Counted from the stretch's first letter, positions 20,335 through 31,477 are shown. The stretch: DNA of 64,000 nt from Atriophallophorus winterbourni (GCA_013407085.1 JACCGJ010025999.1:1-64000); one strand, 5' to 3'. Program-made: numbers and translations. Notes: generated by a model not told the origin, from the letters alone.

Positions 20335-23300
20335 AACCATAACTGGCTGATAATCCAATCGCGCGTCCAGAATTTCTGTCGGTAAAAAGCTTCAAAGAAG
20401 CGCCCACCACTGCAAACATTATATCATTGTTATTCGGTATCCTGGCCGTACGCGATGAAACGCCATGTCTTTTCCAGGTATTTCTTCGGTCCCAGTATTT
20501 GTATCTGTGACCATGATAAACAGAAAGGGATTTTCCTCACCAAGCCGGAGAGAGGTTACTTATGACAAATGTTTGCGTATATTTAAAACAATACATTCAA
20601 ATCGATGTAAAACCGTATGAAAAAATGAACAAACATTCATACCAATCCTCTCGACAGGCGACTTGCTTATTCATCGAAAGAAATTATGGAGAAGCTCAGG
20701 CCACAGGGCATCCGAATCCTTTTTGAATGCACCTACTATTACGTAAGCGATTAGTTCCTCGGGCAGCTTGTTTCAGAGGTTCACCACTGTTTCACTGAAG
20801 AAGTATTACGTAAGATTTAGACGGTTGTGATTTTTCCCGATGTTCAATGTATGCCCTATATTTGAAGGACTGATCGCTCCTGAGATCATGTTTTGACAAC
20901 CCTCGTCACCAAAGCCTTTCTAAATTTCGAGGGTTTCTATTAGGTCACCGATTTGACGCCGACCCTGAAGTGAGAAGAGACTTAAAGAAATCAAAAGTTC
21001 CTCCTAGGGTTTTCCAGATAAACTTCTACCAATTTAGTAGCCAGACGTTGGATTCCCCCTAGTATTAATATGTATTTTTGATGAAATGGCTAAAGGCGTG
21101 CACTCATTATTCTAAATGCAACCGGACAATATAAGGGATAAACACTTTCGGCGTTCTACATGTCAGGAAGGATTTAGGCCTAAAGAGTTCTACTCTAGCT
21201 CGTTGTGCACCTGAGGCACATTGCGCAGCCTATTTGAAGTTCGCTGTTACGAATTTCTCTAAATCATTAACCCTCTGAATAGATTTAAATTCGATCCTAT
21301 TGTTATTCGCAGTTACTGTAATTTTTCGACTGCTGCAGACAACAGATGACATTCAATATAGCTTAGAGAAAGATTTTAATCCTGTAACCATTTAATGACC
21401 TTTGATATATCTCTCAACTAATCACCGTGATAACTGGATCCGGGGAATTTGACATCATCAGCAAACATGTAGCATGGTCGTGACAACTACGATACCTGAT
21501 CATCGATGAAGATCAGAAAGAGTATTGGGCCTAGTACTGAACCTTGTGTGACTCCACCGGTGGCTTTTGCGAATTCAGAGGTAGTATCACCTACAGGGAC
21601 CCTAAAGGATCTATCACTAAGAAAACTAATTATCCAGTCGTAAAGCTTGCCAGATACGCCTTTGACCGCGAGCTTCATCTGTAGAAACCTGTATCTAAAC
21701 GAATCGAAGTCCTTACTAAAGTCTAAGTAAATGAACTTAACCCGTTCATCTTCATCCGGTGTCTTAGAAATTTTATCTATAAATCATAGACGATTCGAGA
21801 GGCACGACCTTCTTTTAATAAAGCCATGATTAAAAACAAGTTGCGGTTGTATGTTGGACCGTGTTTAATAATGAATTGTGCACCAGGTGGCTGCACAAGC
21901 GATCCCTAATAAGTCTCAACAAGGTTTTACATAAAACACTAATCAAGCTTACTGGTCGAAAATTCTTAACTATGTTTGCGCAACATCCGTTTGGAATGGG
22001 TACAACAATGGCATTCTTCCAATCATCTGGCAAGATGCCTTTGCAGAGCGATTCGCAGTAGTCCACCAATTTGAATTGTTCTTCAGCAGTAAAAGGAAAA
22101 ATGGAAAATAAAGACCCTGAAGTCTTACAATATTGCGCTAAATAACTGACCATTTACGTTCGATTTCATTGGTTTCAGAGAACTGGTCACATCGTGGAGC
22201 GGAAAACCGTACGGCATTCCAGTCAACTCGATTTAGATTACGCCCAAATTTACTGGTGGCTTACGGAAACAGAGAATTGCCTGGAATATTATGATGACAT
22301 GGTCACTTTTCCTGAAAGGTGAGTCGAATCTTGATGCCAGGTCTCTGATATACCTATGATCCTAGATTCAGTTTTAGTTTCTTTCTGCATTAATTCCAGC
22401 CACTAACTAATCACGCGGCAAGCATTTAGGTATAGGATGCTAACAGAATTTCGATGTACCTCGCCTAATTTTGGGGAACCCTCGGGCGCAGAAACCAAGG
22501 TATTACCAAGTATTTCGGTATGTCCAAATGTGGTAATATATTACTGCTGTGTGGTTAATCTACGTCGGTGGATGGTTGTGGCGTAGAGGTTCTTAATGCA
22601 GCAGCTTTGAGCGCAGACGAAGCGAAGCTTTCGTATGATGCATCACAACTTATCCAAAAATCGTCCCCCATATTTTCTACCAGCACTTAAGCATTCTTTA
22701 TTGAAATATCCGCTGTTGGCGGAGTTATTGCATCCAAGTTTATCTGGGTTAATCTTCGATTTTGCTGCGTTGTGAAACTGAGCGGCTAGCTGGCATCAAT
22801 CTATACAAACCATTTGTATTGGTATGTATATAGTCGCCTCTGGAAAGAAACAGGTCCCTGTCTCTCTAGTTTCTGAATTCATCCAGATTTGCCTTGCTTG
22901 ATTTTCTTTCTTGTACACGGACTATTTGGAGATTGAGATTAAGTTCTGCCAGACGCAATAAATTTTGCACGCATAGGTGATCTAAACTGCATCGTGATTT
23001 AGCCTCCTGTATAGAAGGCTCTTCCTCGTTCGGGATTAGAATATTCCTGGTCCTAGTTTTCAAACCTTTCTCAGGAAAAGCGCCTTTTTGCAACGCTAAC
23101 AATTCGCTGCGAATTAAAGCTAATTGCGAGTTTATTGTCGCTAAATTGCCGAGACGCGGCTCGGTTTACTTACTTGTTGTTGAGCGCGGTACCTTTTGAC
23201 CTGGCTGGCTTGTTTTCTTGCGCTGACTAACAACATTGTTGTTAGTTTTTTTCTCGATTTCCTTCTGCTGATTTTGGTACACCCGCCGGCTTATACAAGA

Positions 23301-23565
23301 TTGGTTTGGGCCAGGCTGAAACTTGCGCGTAAGATCTCTAAGTTGGTTCCTGCATCGTTGCGAGTAACTGGGAAACTTGCTTACGATAAACCTTCCTTGT
23401 AATTTCTTTTCGTTCTATGCATACCCATTCTAACCATGTATGGGTTGCATACACGGTGTAATGGCACTCTAATATACCAGAGCAGTTTTGGTGCGCCCAG
23501 CACCAGCAGGTACAGCATTCGATTCCTTTGGCTACATGCTTACCACAGCCAGACTCCAAGCATGG
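20335..23565 (-). mobile_element. Second CR1-like LINE, unit 2 copy, endonuclease deleted
   Basis: Counterpart of 11050-14780. RT core at 21678-21487, RT entry at 22153-21830, ORF1-like segment at 23102-22866 and Cys/His finger-like segment at 23559-23338. The endonuclease segment present at 13606-13289 is missing because of the deletion at about 22327. Confidence 0.75.
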
Positions 23566-23684
23566 GAATGTGATATGAAATAGTTATGAAATAGATATTT
23601 ATATTTTAGTAATGAACGTAATATAGATTGCAATTTCAAAGAATCGGCAAAAATTCGTAATATTTAATCAGAGCGTGGGAAATA

Positions 23685-24355
23685 CAAGTTGAACGTATCG
23701 CCCTTATACATTGGTTTGACAATGCCGTACTACCAATCTTGTGGTAACTTACCACACCTTAGGGATAAACTAAAGATTAGTGGTTTGTGTATGATACCCG
23801 CTAATAACATTAAAAACATTGAGTGTATTACATCTGGACCAGGTGCTGTTTATACATCTCTTAAGTAAATACTGCACATTTTCTGGTGAGATCGAGATAC
23901 CCGGCCTTTTGGATCTGCTGTCATGAAACAGTGGAATTGTAAGCGTCTCCTCTTCGCTTTACGTTCATATTCATGTTCAGTTGAACCTATCATAGATCTC
24001 AAGCGATGTACATGTTGAGAAGCTTCAGTTCCACATCTCAGCTATGCAAATAAGAGTCTCAGCAACGAATTTACTTCTTCCACTAAACCAGTTTCATAAT
24101 TCTCGCTTTATCTCTTTTTAGGTAGGTGCACTTGTTGCGTTTAAATTTGTAAGCTTCATAGTCATCGGTGTATCTGCTGGAAAAGAACCATAACCAATTT
24201 ATTTTCTTCATGTATTTACGAATAGTGCCATCAAACCATCCTGGCTACTTAGCGATGGATCTTCCTTTCAATAAAAGGGTATGAATTGCAAGCGATCAGA
24301 TTTTACACAAAACGTTCAACCAAAAGTTATCAACCTTCGTAGATGGAGGGACTGG
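23685..24355 (-). mobile_element. LINE RT fragment, unit 2 copy
   Basis: Counterpart of 14890-15560 with scattered substitutions; the same GPDVIHP-type linker remnant with stops. Confidence 0.55.
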
Positions 24356-24515
24356 CCAGTCAACCGAGTCTCAAGACGTGTTTAGACTCTTTGTGTCTAA
24401 TTTCCAGTAGTTTCTTCGGCTGTTCGTTCGTATTCCCAGTTGAGGACATTTATCCCAAACGAAACATAAAAAGTAATGTTCTCTGCAACCATTAGGGGTC
24501 TAGATCGATAGATTC

Positions 24516-24516
24516 G

Positions 24517-24559
<43 letters not shown>

Positions 24560-25299
24560 TAATCCGTTGAGTTCCTGGAGGAACATAGGGCCTCGGCAAC
24601 TTGTCTCCAGTTTGGTCTGTCCATAGCAGCTAATTTGATGTCGTTCCAGTTACGTCCACACTCGCGGATTTCCTATTCACACGAGCGCCTCCAAAATAGC
24701 CTTGTCCGTCCGACCCGTCTCTTCCCGATTGGGTTCCATTCCAGAGATTGACGCGTGATATCATCATAAGGTGTGCCCAACCCACTTTCTTCTACTGATC
24801 AGCTGGGCGACTGGGTCCTCAGCAGCAATCTGCCACGGGTCTTGATTCCTCATCTTCTCTGTCCATTTTACCCCAATAATTCGACAAAGGCAATTATTGT
24901 GGAATGATTACAAGCGGCCAGAAGACTTAGCTGTCACTCGCCAGGTTTCCGATCCATGGAGTAGCACGGATTTAACGTTGCTTCTAAATATACGGAGTTT
25001 CGTGCGTTTTGATAGAATCTTCGACTCCCAAATGGGTTTCAAATCTATAAACACATATCTTGCTTTGCCGATTCTGGCGACTGTCTACGTCCGTGCCACC
25101 ACTAATTAAAACAAGGCTGCCGAGGTAGACGAATTGCATGACGTCTTCAACTGCCTCACCGTTGATGGTGATTGATAAGTGCTCGTCAGTTAGCACACGG
25201 AGGACTTCTGTTTTTTCGGTATTCACGCGTAGTCCTGCATATGAAGCAAAGTGTGCTAGTCTATAGGTCTCTCTCTGAAGACGTTGGGGGTCACGTGAT
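24516..25299 (-). mobile_element. RTE-like LINE, unit 2 copy, truncated
   Basis: Contains the 3' repeat tail, the ORF2 C-terminus and part of the thumb (25313-24984). The duplication breakpoint at 25299 removes the RT core and inverted 5' part present in unit 1. A nine-base motif GATTCAAAG occurs three times at 25297-25326 at the join. Confidence 0.78.
24518..24556. repeat. (GAT)13 microsatellite
   Basis: 13 GAT units, against 6 at the homologous site 15734-15751. It forms the 3' tail of the RTE-like element. Confidence 0.93.
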
Positions 25300-25345
25300 T
25301 CAAAGTGATTCAAAGGGATTCAAAGTTGTAATGGTCAAAAAGCAT

Positions 25346-25948
25346 TTAGCTTAACAATAACCATGGGATGGACCGTGTCTTTTCGGGTAGTGGGCTTATT
25401 CCATTACTGTCAATCCTATGGCCAAGAAAATCAATGGTCGACTGGCCAAAAACGCATTTGTCTGCATTGATAGTAAAGCCGTATTGGGTGAAGCGTTGAA
25501 AGAACCTGCGGAGGTGTCGTACATGCTCCTCGTGTGATGAGCTAGCAACTAATACGTCGTCGATATACACGAAGACGAAATCAAGACCACGAATAATCTG
25601 ATCCATGAACCTTTGAAAATACTGTGTTGCGTTGCGCAAACCAAAGGGCATGCGAAGGAACTCGAAAAGACCCAATGGCGTTGTTACAGCATTCTTAGCA
25701 ATATCGTCAGGGGCCATGGGAATCTGGTGGTAAGCACGTACATGGTTCAGTTAGGAGAAAACTGATATTCCGTAAAGGCTAAGCGAAAAATCGTGAGTGT
25801 GCGGAACAGGGTAGTGGTCGGGTTGTGTAACGCTATTCAACGCACGATAATCACCGCAAGGTCTATAATCGCCGTTCTTCTTGGCGACCATATGTAACGG
25901 CGATGCCCACGGACTAGTTGACGTTCTAATTATACCCAATGCAGCCAT
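25346..25948 (-). pseudogene. CsRn1-like reverse transcriptase, partial
   Basis: Two frames carry the RT: fingers ([20 protein letters not shown]) and palm (LRMPFGLRNATQYFQRFMDQ then YIDD). A gap of about 30 bases at 25720-25750 separates the frames. It ends after INADKCVFGQSTIDFLGHRI, before RNase H. Confidence 0.82.
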
Positions 25949-26219
25949 ATTTTTAAATTCGCATTTGCTGCTTTAAGTTTTTCTGGTGGCATCCTTTGAG
26001 CTTTAGAAAAACTGGAGGCCCTTTAGTAACGATGTGATGTTGAACATCGTGGGTAGGAGTCTAAGTGTATGGTGCCAGGCGTGTTGAGCTCGGAAAATCG
26101 CGCATGACATCGCTGTAAGTGGCATTATTCGATACGAAAATACGCAGACCAGGTGAGGTGATGGAACAGATTTTCCCGGATACGTTGAGCGACGTGGTGC
26201 TATCGTGTAGTCGTCGGTC

Positions 26220-26540
26220 CTAAAGATCGACTATTAGACTGTACTTCGTCAGGAAGTCGATACCGATTATGGGCTTTCGCACATCGGCTCTCAGAAAGAC
26301 GAAAGTGAATTCACGTCTGAGTCCGAGATCGAGCTTTATAAGTTTCGCACCGTAGGTTGAGATTTTCGAATCGTTGGCCACCTGTAATGTAATGCTTGAT
26401 GGACGGAGGTGGCTTTTTTGTAACTGCGCGTTATAACGCTTACCTCGGCGCCGGTGTCTACGAGAAATTTGAGCTAAGTAGATGCATCGTAGACGTAAAA
26501 GAAGCAACTGACGGGTCTGCAAGGAGCAGCCATCGCCGTT
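26220..26540 (-). pseudogene. CsRn1-like aspartic protease, frameshifted
   Basis: The active-site motif DTGAE lies at about 26450 in one frame and the flap/C-terminal part (KLDLGLRREFTFVFLRADVR) in another. A protease of this kind would cut the Gag-Pol polyprotein; this copy cannot. Confidence 0.72.
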
Positions 26541-27225
26541 ACTGACTCGCAACCTGGTTTCCCGAATTGGTGGCTGTGTGTACATTACGATGTTCACGAC
26601 CTGGACGGCAGCTGCGCGCGGCGTCTTTAAAGCGGCGATGATAATAGCAAAACCAGTTAGCATCGCGAGGACGGGAACGGCTTTTATTGCCAGATTGACC
26701 CCGATATCTAAATATAGACGTTTTGGGGCGTTCGGTGTTGGAGATAGTGAACTGTAAGGATGCGATTTTCATCTGTGTGAGCTTACCACTTTCTGATACT
26801 TGATTAACGCTAGTTATATCAGAGCGCTCGGGGATTTTGTCAGTGTAAGTGGTGCTGGATGGCAGGCAATTCAGCCAAAGTTGTTGTAAGACGGAATCGT
26901 CTAACTTTGTGTTCCCCACGAGGGAACGCGTGCGACGCAACAGCAGTGAAGGGGTTCTGTCGCCGGGTTATACACCAGCCAGCAGCTGCTTTAGCCGGGC
27001 TTCATCAGAAGCCATAGTACGCTTGAGTACAGCAGACTTCAGTGTGTCGTAAGGCGAAATTTAGAGCATGGGGTCCAGAACTTCTAATACTTCTTCTGCT
27101 ATGTAGAACGGTGACTGTGATTGTACGAAAGAAAACATGACATCTTGTTTCGTGATTCGTCTGAAACGAAACATGCTCTCTATTTGGATTAACCAGACAT
27201 GTGGGTTGGCAGGGTCGAACGCTAG
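26539..27225 (-). pseudogene. CsRn1-like Gag, interrupted
   Basis: Codes for the matrix/capsid-like part (HVSFQTNHETRC and other frames) and the zinc-knuckle part. The coding sequence is broken at CGTG (27226-27229) by the plus-strand LTR element and resumes at 29815, where the remaining first codons (start at about 29866, minus strand) follow. The two halves join exactly at the target duplication. Confidence 0.8.
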
Positions 27226-27229
27226 CGTG

Positions 27230-27578
27230 TGTAGTAACTTGTAATTTCACTTTATTTTGAATTGTACTTCCATTTCCATTAATGTTTGTTTTAATCAACC
27301 ATTATTCCAAAATATACTTTTTCCGCAAGCGTTCCTCTTCTTCTTGATTTTCGTGGTGCTGCGTTATTGCGGGTTTGCGAATCACGACGGTTAACAGCAA
27401 AATTTAGGTTCGTCAATTATAATTGCTGATCAACGCGACACACCGGAGTTTGGAGTTGGAATATTTTTGTGTGTGGATATTTGCATTGGACATTGAATTT
27501 TCGCTCTCCGTGAGTTCGTTCCCTTGTCGATTATCACTATAACATTTTTCTGTTATATTTTTGCATTTATCCACTACA
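27230..27578 (+). repeat. 5' LTR of the nested CsRn1-like element
   Basis: 349 bp, starts TGTAGTAACTTG and ends CCACTACA. It differs from the 3' LTR by many substitutions and lacks about 18 bp (GATTTGTCGC...) present there, so the insertion is old or the LTRs have recombined. Confidence 0.88.
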
Positions 27579-27616
27579 TAATTAGTGAGCCCGAGCACTA
27601 CATAATTGGTGAGCCC
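27574..27616 (+). promoter_or_regulatory. Duplicated primer-binding-site region
   Basis: CTACATAATTAGTGAGCCCG (27574-27593) is repeated as CTACATAATTGGTGAGCCCG (27597-27616). Only the second has the TGG expected at the start of a tRNA primer site. The minus-strand LTR (29916) is followed by a single copy. Confidence 0.7.
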
Positions 27617-27665
27617 GTATTCCATTTTTCGCTCAGAACTCCCGTTATTTCTCAATTTTGCTATA

Positions 27666-28485
27666 ATGTCGTTTGAACCTAACGAATCGCAAATGAACGT
27701 TTTCAGCTGTAACACGCCAGCATTCGACCCTGCAAACTCGCATGTTTGGTTCATCCAAATAGAGGGTATGTTTCGATTCAGACGAATTACGAAACAAGAG
27801 GTCATGTTTTCTTTCGTACAATCACAATTACAGTCCTACATTGCGAAAGAAGTATTAGACGTTCTTGACCCCATGCACTCCATTTCGCCTAACGACACAC
27901 TGAAGGCCTCTGTACTCAAGCGTACTATGGCCTCCGACGAAGCCAGCTCAAAACAACTGCTGGCTGGTGTAGAACTAGGCGACAGAACCCCTTCACAGCT
28001 GTTACGTCACATGCGTTCCCTGGTGGCAACACAAAGTTAGATGATTCCGTATTACAACAACTTTGGCTGAACTGCCTGCCACACAGCACTACCGCCATCC
28101 TTGCCGTGTCGGTCGACAAATTCTGCCTTGACACACTGGCCGAACTAGCAGATAAAATTCACGAACGCATCGACAGAACCAGCGTTAATCAAGTATCAGA
28201 AGGTGGTAACCTCTCAAATCTTGAAGCCACCGTAGCCATGCTGACTAAGGAACTTGCATCCTTACAGTTTATCATCTCCAACATGGAACGCTCCAAAACG
28301 TCTAAATTTAGACCCCGGAGTCCATCTGGAAATAGAACCCGCTCTCGCCCACGCGATACCAACTGGTTCTGTTATTACCACCGTCGGTTCGGAAACGCCG
28401 CGCTTAACTGTCGCCCGGGTGTAAACATCCTAACGCTGACAGCCACCGTGTTAAAAAACCACGTAGCCAGTCAGTTATGGCGATG
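27666..28485 (+). pseudogene. CsRn1-like Gag with two frameshifts
   Basis: Starts at the ATG at 27666 (MSFEPNESQ). It runs to a stop at 28038-28040 caused by loss of one base in TGGTGG(G)CAAC near 28032; the minus-strand relative keeps the frame. It continues in the next frame to the knuckle WFCYYHRRFGNAALNCRPG, where another one-base shift near 28420 restores the fourth Cys. The C-H-C-C arrangement, unlike the usual C-C-H-C, is characteristic of CsRn1-type elements. Confidence 0.8.
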
Positions 28486-29397
28486 ACCGTTCCTGGCAAA
28501 CCCTTCAGTCGCCTCGTGTATGCATATGATGCGCCGAATAAACTTAAATGTCTCGTGGACACTGGTGCCGAAGTTAGCGTTATACCGCGTAGCTGCGAAA
28601 AACGTGACTTACGTCCATCAGGCATCACACTGCATGCGGCTAACGAATCAAGAATTTTGACTTACGGTGAGAAATTTCTAAAACTCGATCTCGGACTTAG
28701 ACGTGAATTCCCTTTCGTCTTCTTGATAGCCGATGTTCAGAAGCCTATCATCGGTATCGACTTTCTGACGAAAATCGGTCTCGTAGTCGATCTCCAGCAC
28801 CGACGGCTACACGACAAAACCATGTCACTAAACGTGTCCGGTAAACTATTTTCAATCACCTCACCTGGTCTTCGAATTTTCGTCCCAAACAATGCCACTT
28901 ACAGCGATGTCTTGCGCGATTCCCTGACCCTAACACGCCCAGCATCATACACGGAGCGACCCACCCACGATGTTCATCATCACATCGTCACTAAAGGGCC
29001 TCGAAATGTTGCTAAACCTCGCAGGCTACCGCCTAAAAAGCTGAAAGCAGAAAAACGCGAATTTTACTCCACACTGAGAAAAACTGGCAAAAGGGTACTT
29101 GATAATCGCACTACCAGCGAAGCTGAACCAGCACCTTACTGCTCGAGACCAAAGCAACACTTTCAGCTACGCAACGTTATCAAAGAAAAGTTTAGCATCG
29201 ATCGCTTCAAACCCGCTTACGTTGAACGAAAGTCATCACAAGAAGCTACCCCTTCAACTCCACCCACACAGCCTATGACGACCAGTGACGTTACATCCAA
29301 TCGAACCCCACCCATCCTGTCTACTCCTTCATCTCGTCAAACACGTACCGGCCGTAGAGTGAGGTTCTCCGCAAGACTGGTTGAATACATGTCATAA
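28477..29397 (+). pseudogene. Protease fused to integrase C-terminal tail (306 codons, open)
   Basis: One uninterrupted frame holds the protease active site (CLVDTGAEVSVIPRS, residues 31-45), its C-terminal part (KPIIGIDFLTKIGLVVDL) and the linker before RT (RRLPPKKLKAEKREFYS). It then jumps to sequence matching the integrase C-terminus of the minus-strand element at 30439-30873 (RTTSEAEPAPYCSRPKQHFQ against RTTGEVDTGAYCSRLKQHFQ) and ends with TGRRVRFSARLVEYMS. The whole RT-RNase H-integrase core is deleted in frame. It remains open, but I have no evidence of expression. Confidence 0.8.
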
Positions 29398-29446
29398 ACG
29401 GTGTATCGAGCGTTCATCCGTCGACTCACGCTCTAGGGGGGAGTTC

Positions 29447-29810
29447 TGTAGCAACTTGTAATTGCATTTCTTTTTATTTGTATTTCCATTTCCATCAAGG
29501 TTTGTTTTAATCAACCATTATTCCAGATTATACTTTTTCCGCGCGCGTTCCTCTTCTGCTTGATTTTCGTGGTGCTGCATTATTGCGTGTTTGCGAATCA
29601 CGACGGTTAACAGCAAAATTGATTTGTCGCACTTTTTCAGCTTCGTCAATTATAATTGCTGATCAACGCGACACACCGGAGTTTGGAGATGGGATATTTT
29701 TTGTGTGGATATTTGCATTGGACATTGAATTTTCGCTCTCCGTGAGTTCGTTCCCTTGTCCATTTTCATTATAACATTTTCCTGTTATCTTTTCGCATTT
29801 ATCCACTACA
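29447..29810 (+). repeat. 3' LTR of the nested CsRn1-like element
   Basis: 364 bp, TGTAGCAACTTG...CCACTACA, followed by the target duplication CGTG. Confidence 0.88.
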
Positions 29811-29915
29811 CGTGTTACAACCAATGACGTTCACTTGCGATTCATTAGGTTTAAACGACATTATGGCAAAATTGAAAAAACTAAAGGGAATTCTGAGCGT
29901 CGTACTCACCAATTA

Positions 29916-30281
29916 TGTAGTGGACAAATGCAAAAATATAACAGGTAAATGTTATAGTAAAAATAGACAAAGGAACGAACTCACGATAAGTGGAAATTCA
30001 ATGTCCAATGCAAATATCCACACACTAAAATATTCCAGCTCCAAACTCCGGTGTGTCGCGTTGATCGACAATTATAATTGACGAAGCTAAAAAATGTGGC
30101 GAATGTCAATTTTGCTGTTAACCGTCGTGATTCGCAAGCACGCAATAATGCAGCATCATGGAAAACAAGATGAAGAGGAACGCGCGCGAAAAAGTATATT
30201 ATGGAATAATGGTTGATTAAAACAAGCATAGATGGAAATGGAAATACAATTGAAAAGAGAGTGAAATTACAAGTTGCTACA
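29916..30281 (-). repeat. LTR of the minus-strand CsRn1-like element
   Basis: 366 bp in reverse orientation (starts TGTAGCAACTTG at 30281, ends CTACA at 29916). On one side it is followed by the gag start (29915-29815), on the other it is preceded by an integrase C-terminus (30873-30290). It therefore serves as 5' LTR of one internal region and 3' LTR of another, a tandem arrangement. Confidence 0.85.
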
Positions 30282-30289
30282 GAACTTCC

Positions 30290-30930
30290 TATAGAGCGTG
30301 AGTCAACGGATGAACGCTCGATACACCGCTTATGAAATGTATTCAACCAGTCTTGCGTGGAACCTCACTCTACGGGCGGTACGTGTTTGACGAAATGAAG
30401 GGGTAGACAAGATGGGTGAGGGTCGATTGGATGTCACGTCACTGGTTTTCATAGGTTGTGTAGGTAGTCGGAGGGTTAGCTACTTGTGATGGTTTTTCGT
30501 CGATGTATGCAGGTTTTAGGCGATCTATGCTTACTGTGTCCTTTACACCGTTGCGTAACATAACCAAATATTTGGGTTTGCGGTCGATTACATTAAATGG
30601 TCCTTCGTATGGAGTTTGTAATGGCTTTTTGACAGCATAAACTCGAAATAAGAAAAGGGGGCAAGTTTTGAGGTCGTTGAGGGTGAATGATGGGCTGTCA
30701 GCAACGCGTGTGGGCACGGGTTTGATAGACTGGAAGTGTTGTTTTAGTCTTGAGCAGTAAGCTCCTGTATCGACTTCACCAGTAGTGCGGGTATCCAGTA
30801 TCATCTCGCCAGGCAGTCTCAGTGTTGTACCAAATAAAAATTCCGAGGAGCAACAAACGATGTCTTCTTTCACGGTGTTTCTGATACCGATAAGTGTGAT
30901 AGGAAGACGTTCGGACTACTCTGTATCAGA
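30290..30930 (-). pseudogene. CsRn1-like integrase C-terminus
   Basis: The minus-strand frame 30873-30439 reads SSEFLFGTTLRLPGEMILDT, GPFNVIDRKPKYLVMLRNGV and SIDRLKPAY, the C-terminal chromatin-tethering-type tail of Gypsy integrases. Coding traces extend up to about 30930. The catalytic core is absent. Confidence 0.8.
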
Positions 30931-30937
30931 ACAAGCG

Positions 30938-31024
30938 GTATATTATGGAATATTCACTGAATAAAACAAGCGTAGATGGAAATGGAAATACAATTAAAAG
31001 AAAGTGAAATTACAAGTTGCTACA
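30938..31024 (-). repeat. Partial CsRn1-like LTR
   Basis: The first 87 bp of the LTR in minus orientation (TGTAGCAACTTG...GTATATTATGG). It is directly joined to the integrase fragment at 30937, so a deletion removed everything between. Confidence 0.82.
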
Positions 31025-31044
31025 CCTTCAAGCGTTATACCGCA

Positions 31045-31390
31045 AATCAAGTATTTGCTAGAGTTCTGTTATATTTTTATTTATTATACACGATGCTACT
31101 TTAGCTGACCTCTCACGGTGCTGGTGAAATGTAACTGCTTTTTTCTTTACCAGCATCTGTTATAACGCGGTGCTTCCTTAATACAATGCGGATAATCTCT
31201 TAGCGTCGTGATCGTAGAAGATTTTAAATAGACAAAAAACAAAAACCTTTTAGGAGTGGTAGGCGCTTCTCTGCAGCTTTCCACGGAAAGAAGTTCTGGA
31301 CGCTAGATTGGCTCGTTAGCCAAATACTGTCCTGTACAAACTGAACTGAATTAAACTGGACTGAACTGAACTGAACTTGACTGAAAGTCA
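31045..31390 (+). mobile_element. CR1-like 3' UTR with (CTGAA)n tail
   Basis: Matches 8020-8331: the GACCTCTCAC.GTGCTGG block, the TCTGGACGCT.GATTGGCT block, and a tail of ACTGAACTGAACTGAAC (31345-31380). It sits immediately 5' of the CR1 ORF below. Confidence 0.75.
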
Positions 31391-31477
31391 GTTGAGTCGC
31401 ATTATCTAGACTGGTTTCATGTCGGGGCCTTTTATCAACATGTCAGGGAACATTGAAGGTTTAGGACTGGACATACT

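Larger units (their letters stand above)
18221..25299. repeat. Tandem segmental duplication, unit 2 (truncated)
   Basis: A second copy of 8937-16502. It lacks about 500 bp (the endonuclease part of the second CR1-like element, joined at about 22327), has 13 rather than 6 GAT units, and ends at TCACGTGAT inside the RTE-like element, where CsRn1-related sequence takes over after a short GATTCAAAG triplet array. Confidence 0.93.
25345..27225 (-). mobile_element. CsRn1-like Ty3/Gypsy element, minus strand: gag, protease and RT remnants
   Basis: From high to low coordinate: gag (27225 to about 26540), ending in a knuckle ANWFCYYHRRFKDAARSC (C-x2-H-x9-C; the fourth ligand is changed), aspartic protease with VDTGAEVSVI near 26450 in a shifted frame and KPIIGIDFLTKYSLIVDL, then RT (25948-25751; [20 protein letters not shown]) and the RT catalytic region (25717-25346; FVFVYIDDVLVASSS). 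It stops at about 25345, where it meets the duplicated RTE sequence, so RNase H and integrase are missing. The 5' end of gag continues at 29815-29915 after an insertion. Several frameshifts make it inactive. Confidence 0.85.
27226..29814 (+). mobile_element. CsRn1-like LTR retrotransposon, internally deleted, nested
   Basis: LTRs at 27230-27578 and 29447-29810 (TGTAG...CTACA), flanked by CGTG at 27226-27229 and 29811-29814. This is a 4-bp target duplication and proves insertion into the minus-strand element. The internal region has gag (from the ATG at 27666), a C-x2-H-x9-C-x3-C knuckle, protease, then a jump from the start of RT to the C-terminal integrase tail, so RT, RNase H and integrase core are gone. 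A purine tract (AGGGGGGAG, 29435-29443) precedes the 3' LTR. The tRNA primer site after the 5' LTR resembles the tRNA-Trp complement used by CsRn1 (TGGTGAGCCCG against TGGTGACCCCG). Confidence 0.88.

Noticed and set aside
24397..24624. Poly-serine open frame
   Set aside because: Produced by the GAT microsatellite at 24518-24556; the unit 1 copy has only six units.
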